DNA from: Neptunomonas antarctica
Lineage (GTDB): Bacteria > Pseudomonadota > Gammaproteobacteria > Pseudomonadales > Balneatricaceae
NCBI RefSeq assembly: GCF_001305295.1
Contig: NZ_LJSI01000026.1
Location: 62,001-126,000 of the forward strand
DNA: 64,000 bases
Direction of reading: 5' to 3'
Shown: piece after piece, positions 45,457 to 54,584 of the stretch
Numbering within the stretch: position 1 is the stretch's first letter
Layout: each line of letters starts with the position of its first letter
Notes under the pieces: model-generated
Database searches by the model: none
What the model saw: the letters and a program-made list of their open reading frames with translations, nothing else
What the model was told of the DNA's origin: nothing
Position numbers and translations under genes: made by a program

Positions 45457-47136
45457 ATGTCGTCAAATCAACAACGGCCTGATGAAGAATCCAGTACCAG
45501 TGTTTTCAAAGCAGAAATGCTAGCCAAAACCGGACTGTTTAAAGATATGCATAAAGGCATGACCATTACCTCTGCGGTATTGGTGATGGCCTTTGTGTTG
45601 TTTACTAGTTTTAATAATGAATTGGCAAGCGCTGTTTTCGGCGCAACACGTAGCTGGATCGAACTCACCTTCGGTTGGTATTACATGGTGACCATCGTTT
45701 TTCTGATCGCCGTATGCGTCTATATTGTATTCAGTCGTCATGGCAGCCTACGTTTAGGTGATGATGACAGCCGACCGGATTTCAGTAACTTTGCCTGGTT
45801 TTCCATGCTGTTTTCAGCAGGGATCGGTATTGGCATTTTATTTTTTGGTGTCGCTGAACCTATTTTTTATTTAGATAACAGTGGTGGCTTTGGGTATCCC
45901 AATAACCCTTATGCTGACATGGCAGGTGCAACAGCGCTGGGTCATGAGCGCGCTGTCGATGCATTACGCGTGACTTTTTTCCATTGGGGATTACATGGCT
46001 GGGCAGTCTATGTGATTGTCGGCATGTCACTGGCTTATTTTGCTTACCGTAAAAAATTACCTCTGGCACTGCGTTCCGCGTTATACCCTTTCATTGGTGA
46101 TCGCATCTACGGCCCTATTGGTCACACGGTCGACATCCTGGGTGTACTAGGCTGTGTCTTCGGCGTAGCCACGTCGCTCGGTCTGGGTGTTAGTCAAATG
46201 TCCGTGGGACTAGAACGCCTTGTCGGGATTGATTCAGGCATAACCACACAAATAGTGCTGATCGTATTGATTTCAATTATATCAATCATGTCCGCATTAT
46301 CTGGCGTTAATCGCGGCATAAAGATTATTTCTCAATGGAATATTATCATCTCACTCGCTGTTATTGCCTTCTTTCTGTTTGCAGGCCCAACCACATGGTT
46401 ATTAAGCATATTCGGTGAAGCATTGGCTGACTATGCAGCTAACTTTGTTCAGATGGGACTTTGGTTCCCTGAAGATGAAGGCCCTGCTAAATGGCAGAAC
46501 GGCTGGACGGTGTTCTATTGGGGTTGGTGGATAGCCTGGGCTCCCTTTATCGGCCTGTTCATTGCCCGTATCTCTCGTGGACGCACCTTACGCGAATTTG
46601 TGATCGGTGTTTTATTAGTGCCCACCATCATTATTTTCATCTGGTTAGGCATTTTCGGTGGTACCGCGCTTTATCAGGAATTACACGCGGCAGGGGGTGT
46701 CGGCACGGCCGGAATCATCGATGAAGTGATGGCGTGGAACCTTCCTGCGGCATTGTTTGCCAGTGCTGATGGCATTGCAGGCACGGGAGCTTTAGGTTGG
46801 ATATTGTCGGCATTGATGGTCTTCCTATTGATGAGCTGGTTTGTCACATCTTCGGACTCAAGCACCTTAGTCTTGACCACTATCTTATCGTTTGGTAATG
46901 AAGAACCACCGAAAACGTTCCGGGTATTCTGGGGTGTTATGATCGGCTTTGTCGCTGCCGCGTTATTGATAACCGGGGGGCTAAGTGCATTGCAAACCGC
47001 TAACATGGCAGCCGCATTACCACTCAGTATCGTGATTATAATCATGACCTTAGGGGTCTTGAAATCCTTAATCCAGGATTCGCGCGCGGTTACTGAAATC
47101 GATATGACGGAAAAAGAGTTTGTACCAGAGAACTAA
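45457..47136 (+). CDS. BCCT-family betaine/carnitine transporter
   Basis: 559 residues from ATG 45457 (GGAG and GAGAAC upstream); upstream in-frame codons are inside cdhA and the gap. Twelve membrane segments, with the BCCT hallmark FYWGWWIAWAPFIGLFIARISRGRTLREF and the glycine stretch GIGIGILFFGVAEPI. N- and C-termini are short and hydrophilic, so osmotic sensing domains are not extended. Being last in cdhC-cdhA it most likely imports carnitine (or gamma-butyrobetaine) by Na+ or exchange, replacing the CaiX ABC binding protein of P. aeruginosa. A strong terminator follows. Confidence 0.88.
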   Translation: MSSNQQRPDEESSTSVFKAEMLAKTGLFKDMHKGMTITSAVLVMAFVLFTSFNNELASAVFGATRSWIELTFGWYYMVTIVFLIAVCVYIVFSRHGSLRLGDDDSRPDFSNFAWFSMLFSAGIGIGILFFGVAEPIFYLDNSGGFGYPNNPYADMAGATALGHERAVDALRVTFFHWGLHGWAVYVIVGMSLAYFAYRKKLPLALRSALYPFIGDRIYGPIGHTVDILGVLGCVFGVATSLGLGVSQMSVGLERLVGIDSGITTQIVLIVLISIISIMSALSGVNRGIKIISQWNIIISLAVIAFFLFAGPTTWLLSIFGEALADYAANFVQMGLWFPEDEGPAKWQNGWTVFYWGWWIAWAPFIGLFIARISRGRTLREFVIGVLLVPTIIIFIWLGIFGGTALYQELHAAGGVGTAGIIDEVMAWNLPAALFASADGIAGTGALGWILSALMVFLLMSWFVTSSDSSTLVLTTILSFGNEEPPKTFRVFWGVMIGFVAAALLITGGLSALQTANMAAALPLSIVIIIMTLGVLKSLIQDSRAVTEIDMTEKEFVPEN

Positions 47137-47153
47137 GTAATTGTGAACCATTC

Positions 47154-47182
47154 GCGCGGGTGCGCTTCGCACCCGCGCTTTT
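47154..47182. terminator. Rho-independent terminator after the carnitine operon
   Basis: Perfect 11-bp GC-rich stem GCGCGGGTGCG / CGCACCCGCGC, three-base loop CTT, then TTTT. It separates the BCCT gene from the convergent AttH gene. Confidence 0.92.
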
Positions 47183-47231
47183 GTCAGACTTCAATCGGCC
47201 TGACTAACAAAGCATCACCACTCTAAAAAGG

Positions 47232-48446
47232 CTAGTAACCCGTTAACTCAAGAAAACCCCGTCCTTGATGCGTCCCCTTAATACCCACCATTCCCTCATA
47301 ATAAGACACCAAAGCAGGATTCCATTGCTCCTTTTTGAGAGCTTCTACTTCAATATAAATACCGGCAGAAGGTATCTGAACCTGCCACGCCAATGGCAAC
47401 TCTTTTGCATTTACGGTCTTATATTGTATCGGCGTTAGGCTGATGTCTGCGGGTGATAATGTGCGTAATTGTCCATTGGGGCTAATCAGGGAACCGGTAA
47501 CGTAATCGTTCTGGCCTTTTAAGCGCATCCTAAATGCCATTAATTTACTGCCATCATTTAAATGTAGAGACATCCAATCCCATCCCAAAGTTTGTGTATC
47601 CAGCAGTTGCGATGTCCATTCCTGGTCGAACCATGCCTCGCCTGTTATCTTAACGTCGCGTTTACCGGAAATACTTTTGTCATCATCAAAGATGAGCTTG
47701 CCGCTTACCTCTATAAATGGATTGCTATAGTAATGCGACGCATGTTGGCGATTACCCGATTTTATGCTGTAGCCATTCTCACCATGAAACACATAAGGGC
47801 CACTTTGTTTAAGTAATAAATTAACTGAAATAACAGGCGATTCGTCATTTTTAGTCGACATTTGCAATGCGTTAATCGGTTCATTAATAGGCACGTCGAA
47901 GCTAAGCTGAGCAGGTAAAAGATTTTTTCCAGCCTGGTTGTTTTGCCACTTCCAACCATCAATAAAAAGTGAAAAGGGTGAGGCTATTACACCGGCATTA
48001 CCGACACCACCCCGCGCAAATTTTTCACCAAACCAATGGTTTTTCATGGAATGCACAGAAGCATGTGCCATATATACCTGGTTATTATGCCAGCTAGATT
48101 CGGGTTTATCATCTTGCGTTTTCGCTGCTGGACTTCTAAACCGAAACAACGTCCATTGCAAGCCGTAATTATTGCCTTGCTGGTCATGTAGATTAGCCGT
48201 TAAGTACCACCACTCAATATCAAAGCGGGTATGTTCAGCATGATCCAGCGGTAGTGTAATGATGTAATCAGGGTCTGCTTTTTGACCAGGCTCTAGTGCT
48301 GAATCTGCGTTATATAAACCTCTTCCAAATAATCCAGTCGCTGGACTGTCGCCGTTAATAACCGGATCAAATGGTGGCTTAAAGAACAACCATCCAAGCA
48401 TCGAAAATACGCTTGCTAAGATGAAAAGTTTACCTAATTTAGCCAT
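47232..48446 (-). CDS. AttH/CrtC-like lipocalin-fold protein
   Basis: 404 residues with an N-terminal signal or anchor (LGKLFILASVFSMLGWLFF). The body matches the carotenoid 1,2-hydratase/AttH (svf1-like) domain: DHAEHTRFDIEWWYLTANLHD, WTLFRFRS, then GEAWFDQEWTSQLLD and DWMSLHLNDGSKLMAFRMR. These are two lipocalin-like barrels facing the periplasm. The start overlaps the FtsX gene stop by 13 bases. With the ABC pair it probably binds the lipid or hydrophobic molecule that they move. Confidence 0.85.
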   Translation of the reverse strand: MAKLGKLFILASVFSMLGWLFFKPPFDPVINGDSPATGLFGRGLYNADSALEPGQKADPDYIITLPLDHAEHTRFDIEWWYLTANLHDQQGNNYGLQWTLFRFRSPAAKTQDDKPESSWHNNQVYMAHASVHSMKNHWFGEKFARGGVGNAGVIASPFSLFIDGWKWQNNQAGKNLLPAQLSFDVPINEPINALQMSTKNDESPVISVNLLLKQSGPYVFHGENGYSIKSGNRQHASHYYSNPFIEVSGKLIFDDDKSISGKRDVKITGEAWFDQEWTSQLLDTQTLGWDWMSLHLNDGSKLMAFRMRLKGQNDYVTGSLISPNGQLRTLSPADISLTPIQYKTVNAKELPLAWQVQIPSAGIYIEVEALKKEQWNPALVSYYEGMVGIKGTHQGRGFLELTGY

Positions 48447-51067
48447 CGAATATCCTCAATCAAAGGTTTTTTACTGGCGCGCAAGAGAGGAATGGTAATC
48501 ACCGTAATAACGACCACTAAACTTACCCCATAAATTTGTAAAATTTTGAGCAGGTCTATTTGTAGAGGGTAAGTCCATTGGAACGCTTGGTAATTGATTT
48601 CAAAAATCAACACCCAACTTAACAAGATCCCAAATGGCGTGGAAAAAATCAGGGCAACTAAGCACAATAGCAGGTACTGAAGCAGAGCGAGTAGTTGTGT
48701 TTTTAAGGAAGAAACACCGAGGCTTCTAATCAACATATTTTGCGGTCGCACATCGTCCATTAATACAATAATCGCGCAAGCCAGCGATAACGCCGCTACC
48801 AATAAGGTAACAATATTGAGTCCATCGGTTATCAAAAAAGTATTATCGAAGGCTTGCATCGACCTGGCAAGTAACTGGTCTGTTTTAATCAAAACATCAT
48901 TGTGATTAATACCAACGGTTTCTAGTACGGTTTTAAATCGCTCTATTTGTTTTTCGTTTGCTTCGATAGCGTACATAGAACTTTTTGAAACGGCAGAAGA
49001 AAAGGCGCTAATCGGAAGTAATGCCTGTTTATCAGGACTACCGAAATCATAAATAATCCCCAGTATTTCATATTCGGTTGGCTGTTGCGTTGTGGGATGG
49101 GGCAATTGTATTTTGTCACCCAAGGCTAGCCCGAAATAAAACGCCAATTGTTGATTAATAAAGATGGCTTTGTTTGCAGCAAATGCCTGCCATGCTTTTG
49201 TTTCGTTCCCCACTTGATAGAAAACCATGGCCTGTTTTAATTTTTCCGTTGTAGGGTAACTGAACTGCTGAATTTTTTGTCCTTGATAACTGACTGTGTT
49301 TTCAAAGCGCTGATAAATTTCAATATCAGCGGCAGCTGCCACTTGCGATATATCTTTATCACCTTGGTAATATAAATAATAGTCTGATGCAAGGCGCGAA
49401 TCTAACCATGAAACCGTTGCGCCTCTGAAACTATCGACCATTAAGTTCATGCCAATATTACTGGTCGCTGCAATAAAAAAAGCACAACAGGCAATTTTAG
49501 TTTTTCCTGACAATACAATGCTTTGCTGGGTACTAACTTGAAGTAAAGGAAACTTGTCAGGAATAACATAAGACAAGGCTTTCAAAGCGACAGGATAGTT
49601 AGCTAACAAGACCGCGCAGCCTGACAAAATGACGCAGGCTGTGGCCATTAACAATAACCATAATTGTGTACTGTATAAAAGTAGTAATATTGCGCAAGCG
49701 GCAAGGATGAAAGCGGCTAACCAAAACGGGGAAAACCGAGTCAGTATATTGAGCTTAACTGTCATCGGTTGAGCTGCTGCTTTGCTGTTATTGTTATTAT
49801 TGGCGAGTGATTTATCGACCTGCTTAAATGGGATGAAAACGGCACCTATACTACCGATTAAGCTAATACCGAAGACTTGCAAAAACAAGCTCAGCAAAGA
49901 AATTCGTCCAAAGCCAACCTGCACCTGATACAAACCCTCTAAGGTAGCCTGCACGCTGGGTGACACAATATTTGACAAATAGAGACCTAATACAATCCCA
50001 AGTATGACAGACAACAATGTTAGTAAAGTAATCTCAATCAGTTGCACTAAAAATATTGTGCTGCGGGGGATGCCCAACTGACGACAAATTTTTAGCCAGC
50101 CCATGCGTGAATTAATAAGTAGATTGACGGCGTTCAATACAATAAAAAGGCACACAACAAACATCAATAATGCCATGGCTAGCAAGTTCAAATGAAAGCT
50201 TTTGGTGAGTTCACCTTGTTCATTTGCACTTGATAATTGCTGTAACCTCAAGTGGCTAGGCAATTTACTTTCCAGATCAGCTTTTAACTTTTCAAAATGC
50301 GCATCGTCAGGGTCTTGTATCCACAGTAAGCCCGTTAATGTGGAGGCAGGAAATAACCGGATAAACAGGCCGATATCCATAATAATATCGTTCCCTAACG
50401 ACGCTTCTTCAATGGGAGCCAGCGTCGGTAGCGTTATATATTCCTTAGGTGACTTATCATTTAGCGTTGGTTTTTCGATGCGCAGTTGGAATGGTGAGAA
50501 GTCTTTGGTAAGCGACGCTAATAGATGTGGATGCAATAGACCAACAGGCTGAGAAAATGATAAGCCCGTTAAATTGGCGCGAGTCTTGCTGCTCGTCGAA
50601 CCTTGGCGAGGCATATTTTCTAAGCCGCTGTTTGCAATGAGCGCAAAGGTATCGATACCCGTAAAATCTACGGCTCTTTTCGATATTTTAAGATAGGTCT
50701 GTTCAGTACTACCTCGTGGCGAATTAACCGCGTAGATATGCTCGCGCTTCCTGGCCACTGCAATCAGATTGCTCAACCCTAATTGTCGTAACCGAGCATA
50801 ATCCTGTTTAGTCAGGGGTTTATTGAGGTTGGCGGCAACCACGTGATAACTTACATTAGGCACTAACAATGTGCTGTCGGAGGAATAGCTTTGTTTAGCA
50901 CTATCATTAATGATGAGTACCGACGACAAACCGCTCGCGGCAATCACTAAAGAAGCCAGCAGCATGAATAAGCCAAATTTACTGTTTTTATAGCTACGTA
51001 ACAATAGACCTGAGAATAATCCAAATTGCCGAAAAAAAGGAAAACGTTGGATATGTGACTTATGCAT
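48434..51067 (-). CDS. FtsX-domain ABC permease
   Basis: 877 residues (a GTG at 51094 adds nine more). An N-terminal helix at 37-60, a large periplasmic domain (60-290), a first set of membrane helices around 310-410, a second around 440-500, a second periplasmic region (510-730) and a last set around 745-870: the 10-helix double-FtsX type. Such permeases with an ATPase extract lipoproteins or lipids by mechanotransmission. The start overlaps the ATPase stop by eight bases and the end overlaps the AttH gene, so all three are translationally coupled. Confidence 0.82.
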   Translation of the reverse strand: MHKSHIQRFPFFRQFGLFSGLLLRSYKNSKFGLFMLLASLVIAASGLSSVLIINDSAKQSYSSDSTLLVPNVSYHVVAANLNKPLTKQDYARLRQLGLSNLIAVARKREHIYAVNSPRGSTEQTYLKISKRAVDFTGIDTFALIANSGLENMPRQGSTSSKTRANLTGLSFSQPVGLLHPHLLASLTKDFSPFQLRIEKPTLNDKSPKEYITLPTLAPIEEASLGNDIIMDIGLFIRLFPASTLTGLLWIQDPDDAHFEKLKADLESKLPSHLRLQQLSSANEQGELTKSFHLNLLAMALLMFVVCLFIVLNAVNLLINSRMGWLKICRQLGIPRSTIFLVQLIEITLLTLLSVILGIVLGLYLSNIVSPSVQATLEGLYQVQVGFGRISLLSLFLQVFGISLIGSIGAVFIPFKQVDKSLANNNNNSKAAAQPMTVKLNILTRFSPFWLAAFILAACAILLLLYSTQLWLLLMATACVILSGCAVLLANYPVALKALSYVIPDKFPLLQVSTQQSIVLSGKTKIACCAFFIAATSNIGMNLMVDSFRGATVSWLDSRLASDYYLYYQGDKDISQVAAAADIEIYQRFENTVSYQGQKIQQFSYPTTEKLKQAMVFYQVGNETKAWQAFAANKAIFINQQLAFYFGLALGDKIQLPHPTTQQPTEYEILGIIYDFGSPDKQALLPISAFSSAVSKSSMYAIEANEKQIERFKTVLETVGINHNDVLIKTDQLLARSMQAFDNTFLITDGLNIVTLLVAALSLACAIIVLMDDVRPQNMLIRSLGVSSLKTQLLALLQYLLLCLVALIFSTPFGILLSWVLIFEINYQAFQWTYPLQIDLLKILQIYGVSLVVVITVITIPLLRASKKPLIEDIRWLN

Positions 51068-51800
51068 TGCGATGCGTATTATCTTGAAAAACACCGCCTG
51101 AGCCGTTCGATTGCGCTATTGAATTCTGGGTTTCTACTAATTGGCCATCTTCCAATACAAATTGACGTTGGGTGAGCTGCGCTACCTTGTGGCTATGGGT
51201 CACCATGAGTAAGCTTGTATTATGGGTTCGACACGTTTCGACTAACAGTCGGCTCACAATGTCTGAATTTTTACTATCCAGATTCCCCGTAGGCTCGTCG
51301 GCTAATAGCATTTTGGGTTTATGCGACAGCGCTCTTGCAATGGCTACACGTTGCTGCTCTCCGCCTGATAATTGATGCGGAAATTTATGCTGATGACGCG
51401 TAATATCAAGCACTTGCATTAAGTGTTGAATATAGGGGGCGTCTACTTGTTTATTTATTCTAGCGGGCAAATACACATTATCGGCCACTGAAATACAATC
51501 TATCAGGTTGAATTTCTGAAAGATTAAACCAATATGTTGCTGCCGGTATAAATCGGCTTCTGACTCAGAAAACTGAGCAATATCACACCAATCACTGTCT
51601 GTTTTGTGTAGCAATAACTGCCCTGCATCAGGTTTATCAAGCGCCGCAATCAGATGCAGTAAGGTGGATTTTCCTGAACCAGAAGCACCTTGAATACTTA
51701 AGCTTTCACCCTGCTCTATTTTAAGCGTGAGATCGCATAAAATGAATCGGGTTTCATCTGCATCTATATAAGATTTACTGAGTGTGTTGATTTGTAACAT
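51060..51800 (-). CDS. ABC transporter ATPase (LolD/MacB type)
   Basis: 246 residues. Walker A GASGSGKST (40-48), Q-loop IGLIFQKFNLID, signature LSGGEQQR, Walker B MLLADEPTGNLDS and the H-loop MVTHS are all intact. LolD-like length. First gene of a three-gene operon with the FtsX permease and AttH protein; the 210-base gap upstream to the response-regulator stop must contain the operon promoter. Confidence 0.93.
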   Translation of the reverse strand: MLQINTLSKSYIDADETRFILCDLTLKIEQGESLSIQGASGSGKSTLLHLIAALDKPDAGQLLLHKTDSDWCDIAQFSESEADLYRQQHIGLIFQKFNLIDCISVADNVYLPARINKQVDAPYIQHLMQVLDITRHQHKFPHQLSGGEQQRVAIARALSHKPKMLLADEPTGNLDSKNSDIVSRLLVETCRTHNTSLLMVTHSHKVAQLTQRQFVLEDGQLVETQNSIAQSNGSGGVFQDNTHRNA

Positions 51801-52010
51801 GCGGATAGTCTAAAGGTTATGGAAACTGTTGTGAAAGTATAGCCGGAACCATCACTTTTGACGTAATCTTTCATCGCAAATGAAAAGCACGTTTATTATG
51901 GCCACCAGCGTTAGATGCATTACCTATGGATGACAGTCTCAAAAAGCAGCTGAGAAAACACGGGTAAAGCCTTCAGGAAGAGTTCCGGGTCAAATAATGC
52001 CAGCTCAATA

Positions 52011-52697
52011 CTAGTGATCAAACCGATAGCCTATTCCATGTACTGTACTGATAATTCGGGGCATTTTTGGGTTCAGTTCAATCGCCTTACGCAGTTTAGA
52101 TATATGCTGATCCAAGGTACGGCTGTTGGCAAAATAGTCCCGCCCCCAGCAATGGTTGAATAATGCATCGCGATCGACCACCTTACCCCGCTGCTCAAAC
52201 AGTAATCGCAGTATTTTCAAATCCCTTAAACTTAGCTCAATGACCTGATTATCCCGCAGCGCACGTAGTTCTGATGGCCTGATTTGGAGGTCATCCATAA
52301 CAAAGCAGTCATTTTCAATGGTACCCGTAACCGGACGCAAAGTTCTGCGTGCTACCGCCCGAATCCGGGCGATAATTTCGCGGCTGCCAAAAGGCTTTTT
52401 AATATAATCATCGGCCCCCAGCTCAAGCCCAATGACCTGATCGATCTCTTCTGATTTTGCAGTAATAAAGATCACCGGCAGTCGCTCATTATGTTGCCGA
52501 ATGCGACGACACACCGAATAACCGTCCTGCTTGGGCATCATGATATCCAACAACACCAGATCAGGCTCATGTTGCATATACAATTCCCAGGCCTGATCAC
52601 CATCCGCTGCTTCTATACACTCATAGCCTTCAGACTCAAGCAAGGTCGCCAGCCCCTGGCGAATATGCAAATCGTCTTCAGCAATTAACAGTTTCAT
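52011..52697 (-). CDS. OmpR-family response regulator
   Basis: 228 residues. Receiver domain with acidic pair EDD (7-9), phospho-Asp51 in LLDIMMP, Thr in FITAKS and Lys in KKPFGS; C-terminal winged helix (LSLRDLKILRLLFEQRGKVVDRDALFNHCWG ... RIISTVHGIGYRF). It follows the sensor kinase gene by 12 bases and, with it, forms a two-component pair of the CreB type; the third operon gene is a vWA protein. All residues required for phosphotransfer are present. Confidence 0.93.
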   Translation of the reverse strand: MKLLIAEDDLHIRQGLATLLESEGYECIEAADGDQAWELYMQHEPDLVLLDIMMPKQDGYSVCRRIRQHNERLPVIFITAKSEEIDQVIGLELGADDYIKKPFGSREIIARIRAVARRTLRPVTGTIENDCFVMDDLQIRPSELRALRDNQVIELSLRDLKILRLLFEQRGKVVDRDALFNHCWGRDYFANSRTLDQHISKLRKAIELNPKMPRIISTVHGIGYRFDH

Positions 52698-52709
52698 AAC
52701 GATTTCCGT

Positions 52710-54554
52710 CTAATCATCTGGTTTTTCAGCCTTCATTGGTGGTACGGCCGTCATTGCAGGTACCGTAAGGGGCGTAGCCAAACTCAGTAAAAAGCTGGCT
52801 CCCGATATAACGTCAGTCGGGGAGAGTTGCTCTACCATCAAATCACCCTGATGAGCCCTCGCCAGATCACGCGCCAGCCCCAGCCCAATACCTGTACCGC
52901 TAACGCCCTCTGTCAGCTTATCACTGCCACGATAAAATGGTTCGAACAACTTTTCAGATTCATCCACCGACACCCCCGGGCCAAAATCGCTAACCCGAAT
53001 ATAACTATATAAACGACCTGAACTGTCTTCTTGCCAGCTACTGATATCAACAAACTGTCCATCCGCTGCGTACTTTTCACAGTTGCTCAGCAGGTTATTT
53101 AAAATTTGTTCCACTATTTCACTGTCAAAATGGCATAAATGGCTAGCCTTACCGGTAAAACGTATCTGTAATTTCCGCGTGCTTAAAACCGGCGTAAAGA
53201 GCTCTACAACTTGAGCTATACAGGTATCAACGACACCTTGCTGATACCTGATTCTGACGTGCCCACGTTTTAAGCGCGAGAAGCTCAGCACATTTTCAAT
53301 CAGACGCGACAATCGCCCCGCCTCACTTCCAATGATGCCAAGATAACGCTGTGCAACGACGTCATCCTCTGGCAGCTCCTGCTCAAGCATTTCAGTATAT
53401 AAACGTACATTGGTCAGTGGTGTTTTCAGTTCATGAGTGACCTGATTGACAAAATTCACCCGCTGTTCTGCCACCCTCATCTCCCGATTATGTTCACGGT
53501 ATAAGAGATAAGCCAGAGTAGACAAACCTACAGCCAGTAATAGTAGTAATGCGAACAACCCCAGCCAGCCCGTTATCACTGCCGGCATGTCAGCGGCATA
53601 ATAAGCAAGATGCCAGCTAGCCAAAGGATGACTCAAAGGCAATGTCTGCAACGGTTTCTTGCCAGCCTCTGCCACCTGCCCCCCCTCTCCACTCCCCCAG
53701 CTATAGGCAAGCTCTCCCCTATCATTGATCAGTCGGATTTCACTGTCAGTTTCTTGCTCATCTTTCTGTTCAGCTTTCTGTTCAGTACTCACATCCGAAC
53801 CCGCAACAACGCTGGACGGCAATAGGTTAATCAAATCAGACAAAAGACGGGATGAATTCAGGGCAAAGCCGACAGTGTTACCCTCACTATCCTGTAACCA
53901 GAAGATCTGTTGCAAACCCGCTTCAGCATACCAGGCGATCCAACCATGCGGCCTTTCTGCGGCGCGCTCTTGTGCTGATGCAGATAACGCAGGAGCTGAA
54001 ATATCAGCGCTGTATCTGGCTTTTTGAGACACCGAATTGTTCAACCTGGCACTCTGTATCTCATCATTACTCGTGCCCGAATAACCCTGACTAGCAACGC
54101 CCTGAGGAGGAGTAGAAGCAGTCGGGTCCAGAACAGGTAGAGTAAAACGCTCGGGCGCGCTCAACAGATTACGGGTTAGCGCTACAAAGTCTTGCTCTTG
54201 CAGATTTAACGGCTGATCTTGTGGGGGAAAAAGTCTGTCTCCGCTCTCAGATAATACAAAAATTTGCTTTACCGCGGCCGACTGGCCAATGAAACGGCGC
54301 ACGCTATCAACGCTATAGCGCCCCTCCGTTTCCTGCTGCAATGCGTCTGCCCGAAGAATAAAACGCTGTTGCAGCAGGAAAAAATGTTCTTGAAACTGCT
54401 GATCAATACTCTGTAATCGACTTGTTACCAGATTACTTAATTGATGGGCTGCAACCTGTTGTTGGTCCAGCTGAAAACGAACGCCAAACCAAGCCAGCAA
54501 CAATAGTGGCAGTGCAATAATGACAGCGAGGATAAGCGGCGTTCGTCTTTTCAC
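52710..54554 (-). CDS. Membrane sensor histidine kinase
   Basis: 614 residues. Two membrane helices (about 6-26 and 325-348) bound a large 300-residue periplasmic sensor region that is Ser/Gln/Asp-rich and has no known sensor fold I can name. H-box VTHELKTPLTNVRLYTEML, N-box ILNNLLSNCEKYA, G1 DFGPGV, F-box FEPFYRG and G2 GTGIGLGLA complete the kinase core. Precedes the response regulator by 12 bases and follows the vWA gene by 30 bases, indicating one operon. The signal may be relayed from the vWA protein. Confidence 0.92.
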   Translation of the reverse strand: MKRRTPLILAVIIALPLLLLAWFGVRFQLDQQQVAAHQLSNLVTSRLQSIDQQFQEHFFLLQQRFILRADALQQETEGRYSVDSVRRFIGQSAAVKQIFVLSESGDRLFPPQDQPLNLQEQDFVALTRNLLSAPERFTLPVLDPTASTPPQGVASQGYSGTSNDEIQSARLNNSVSQKARYSADISAPALSASAQERAAERPHGWIAWYAEAGLQQIFWLQDSEGNTVGFALNSSRLLSDLINLLPSSVVAGSDVSTEQKAEQKDEQETDSEIRLINDRGELAYSWGSGEGGQVAEAGKKPLQTLPLSHPLASWHLAYYAADMPAVITGWLGLFALLLLLAVGLSTLAYLLYREHNREMRVAEQRVNFVNQVTHELKTPLTNVRLYTEMLEQELPEDDVVAQRYLGIIGSEAGRLSRLIENVLSFSRLKRGHVRIRYQQGVVDTCIAQVVELFTPVLSTRKLQIRFTGKASHLCHFDSEIVEQILNNLLSNCEKYAADGQFVDISSWQEDSSGRLYSYIRVSDFGPGVSVDESEKLFEPFYRGSDKLTEGVSGTGIGLGLARDLARAHQGDLMVEQLSPTDVISGASFLLSLATPLTVPAMTAVPPMKAEKPDD

Positions 54555-54584
54555 AGGTTTATTCCGATGACAGGTACTGGTGTA

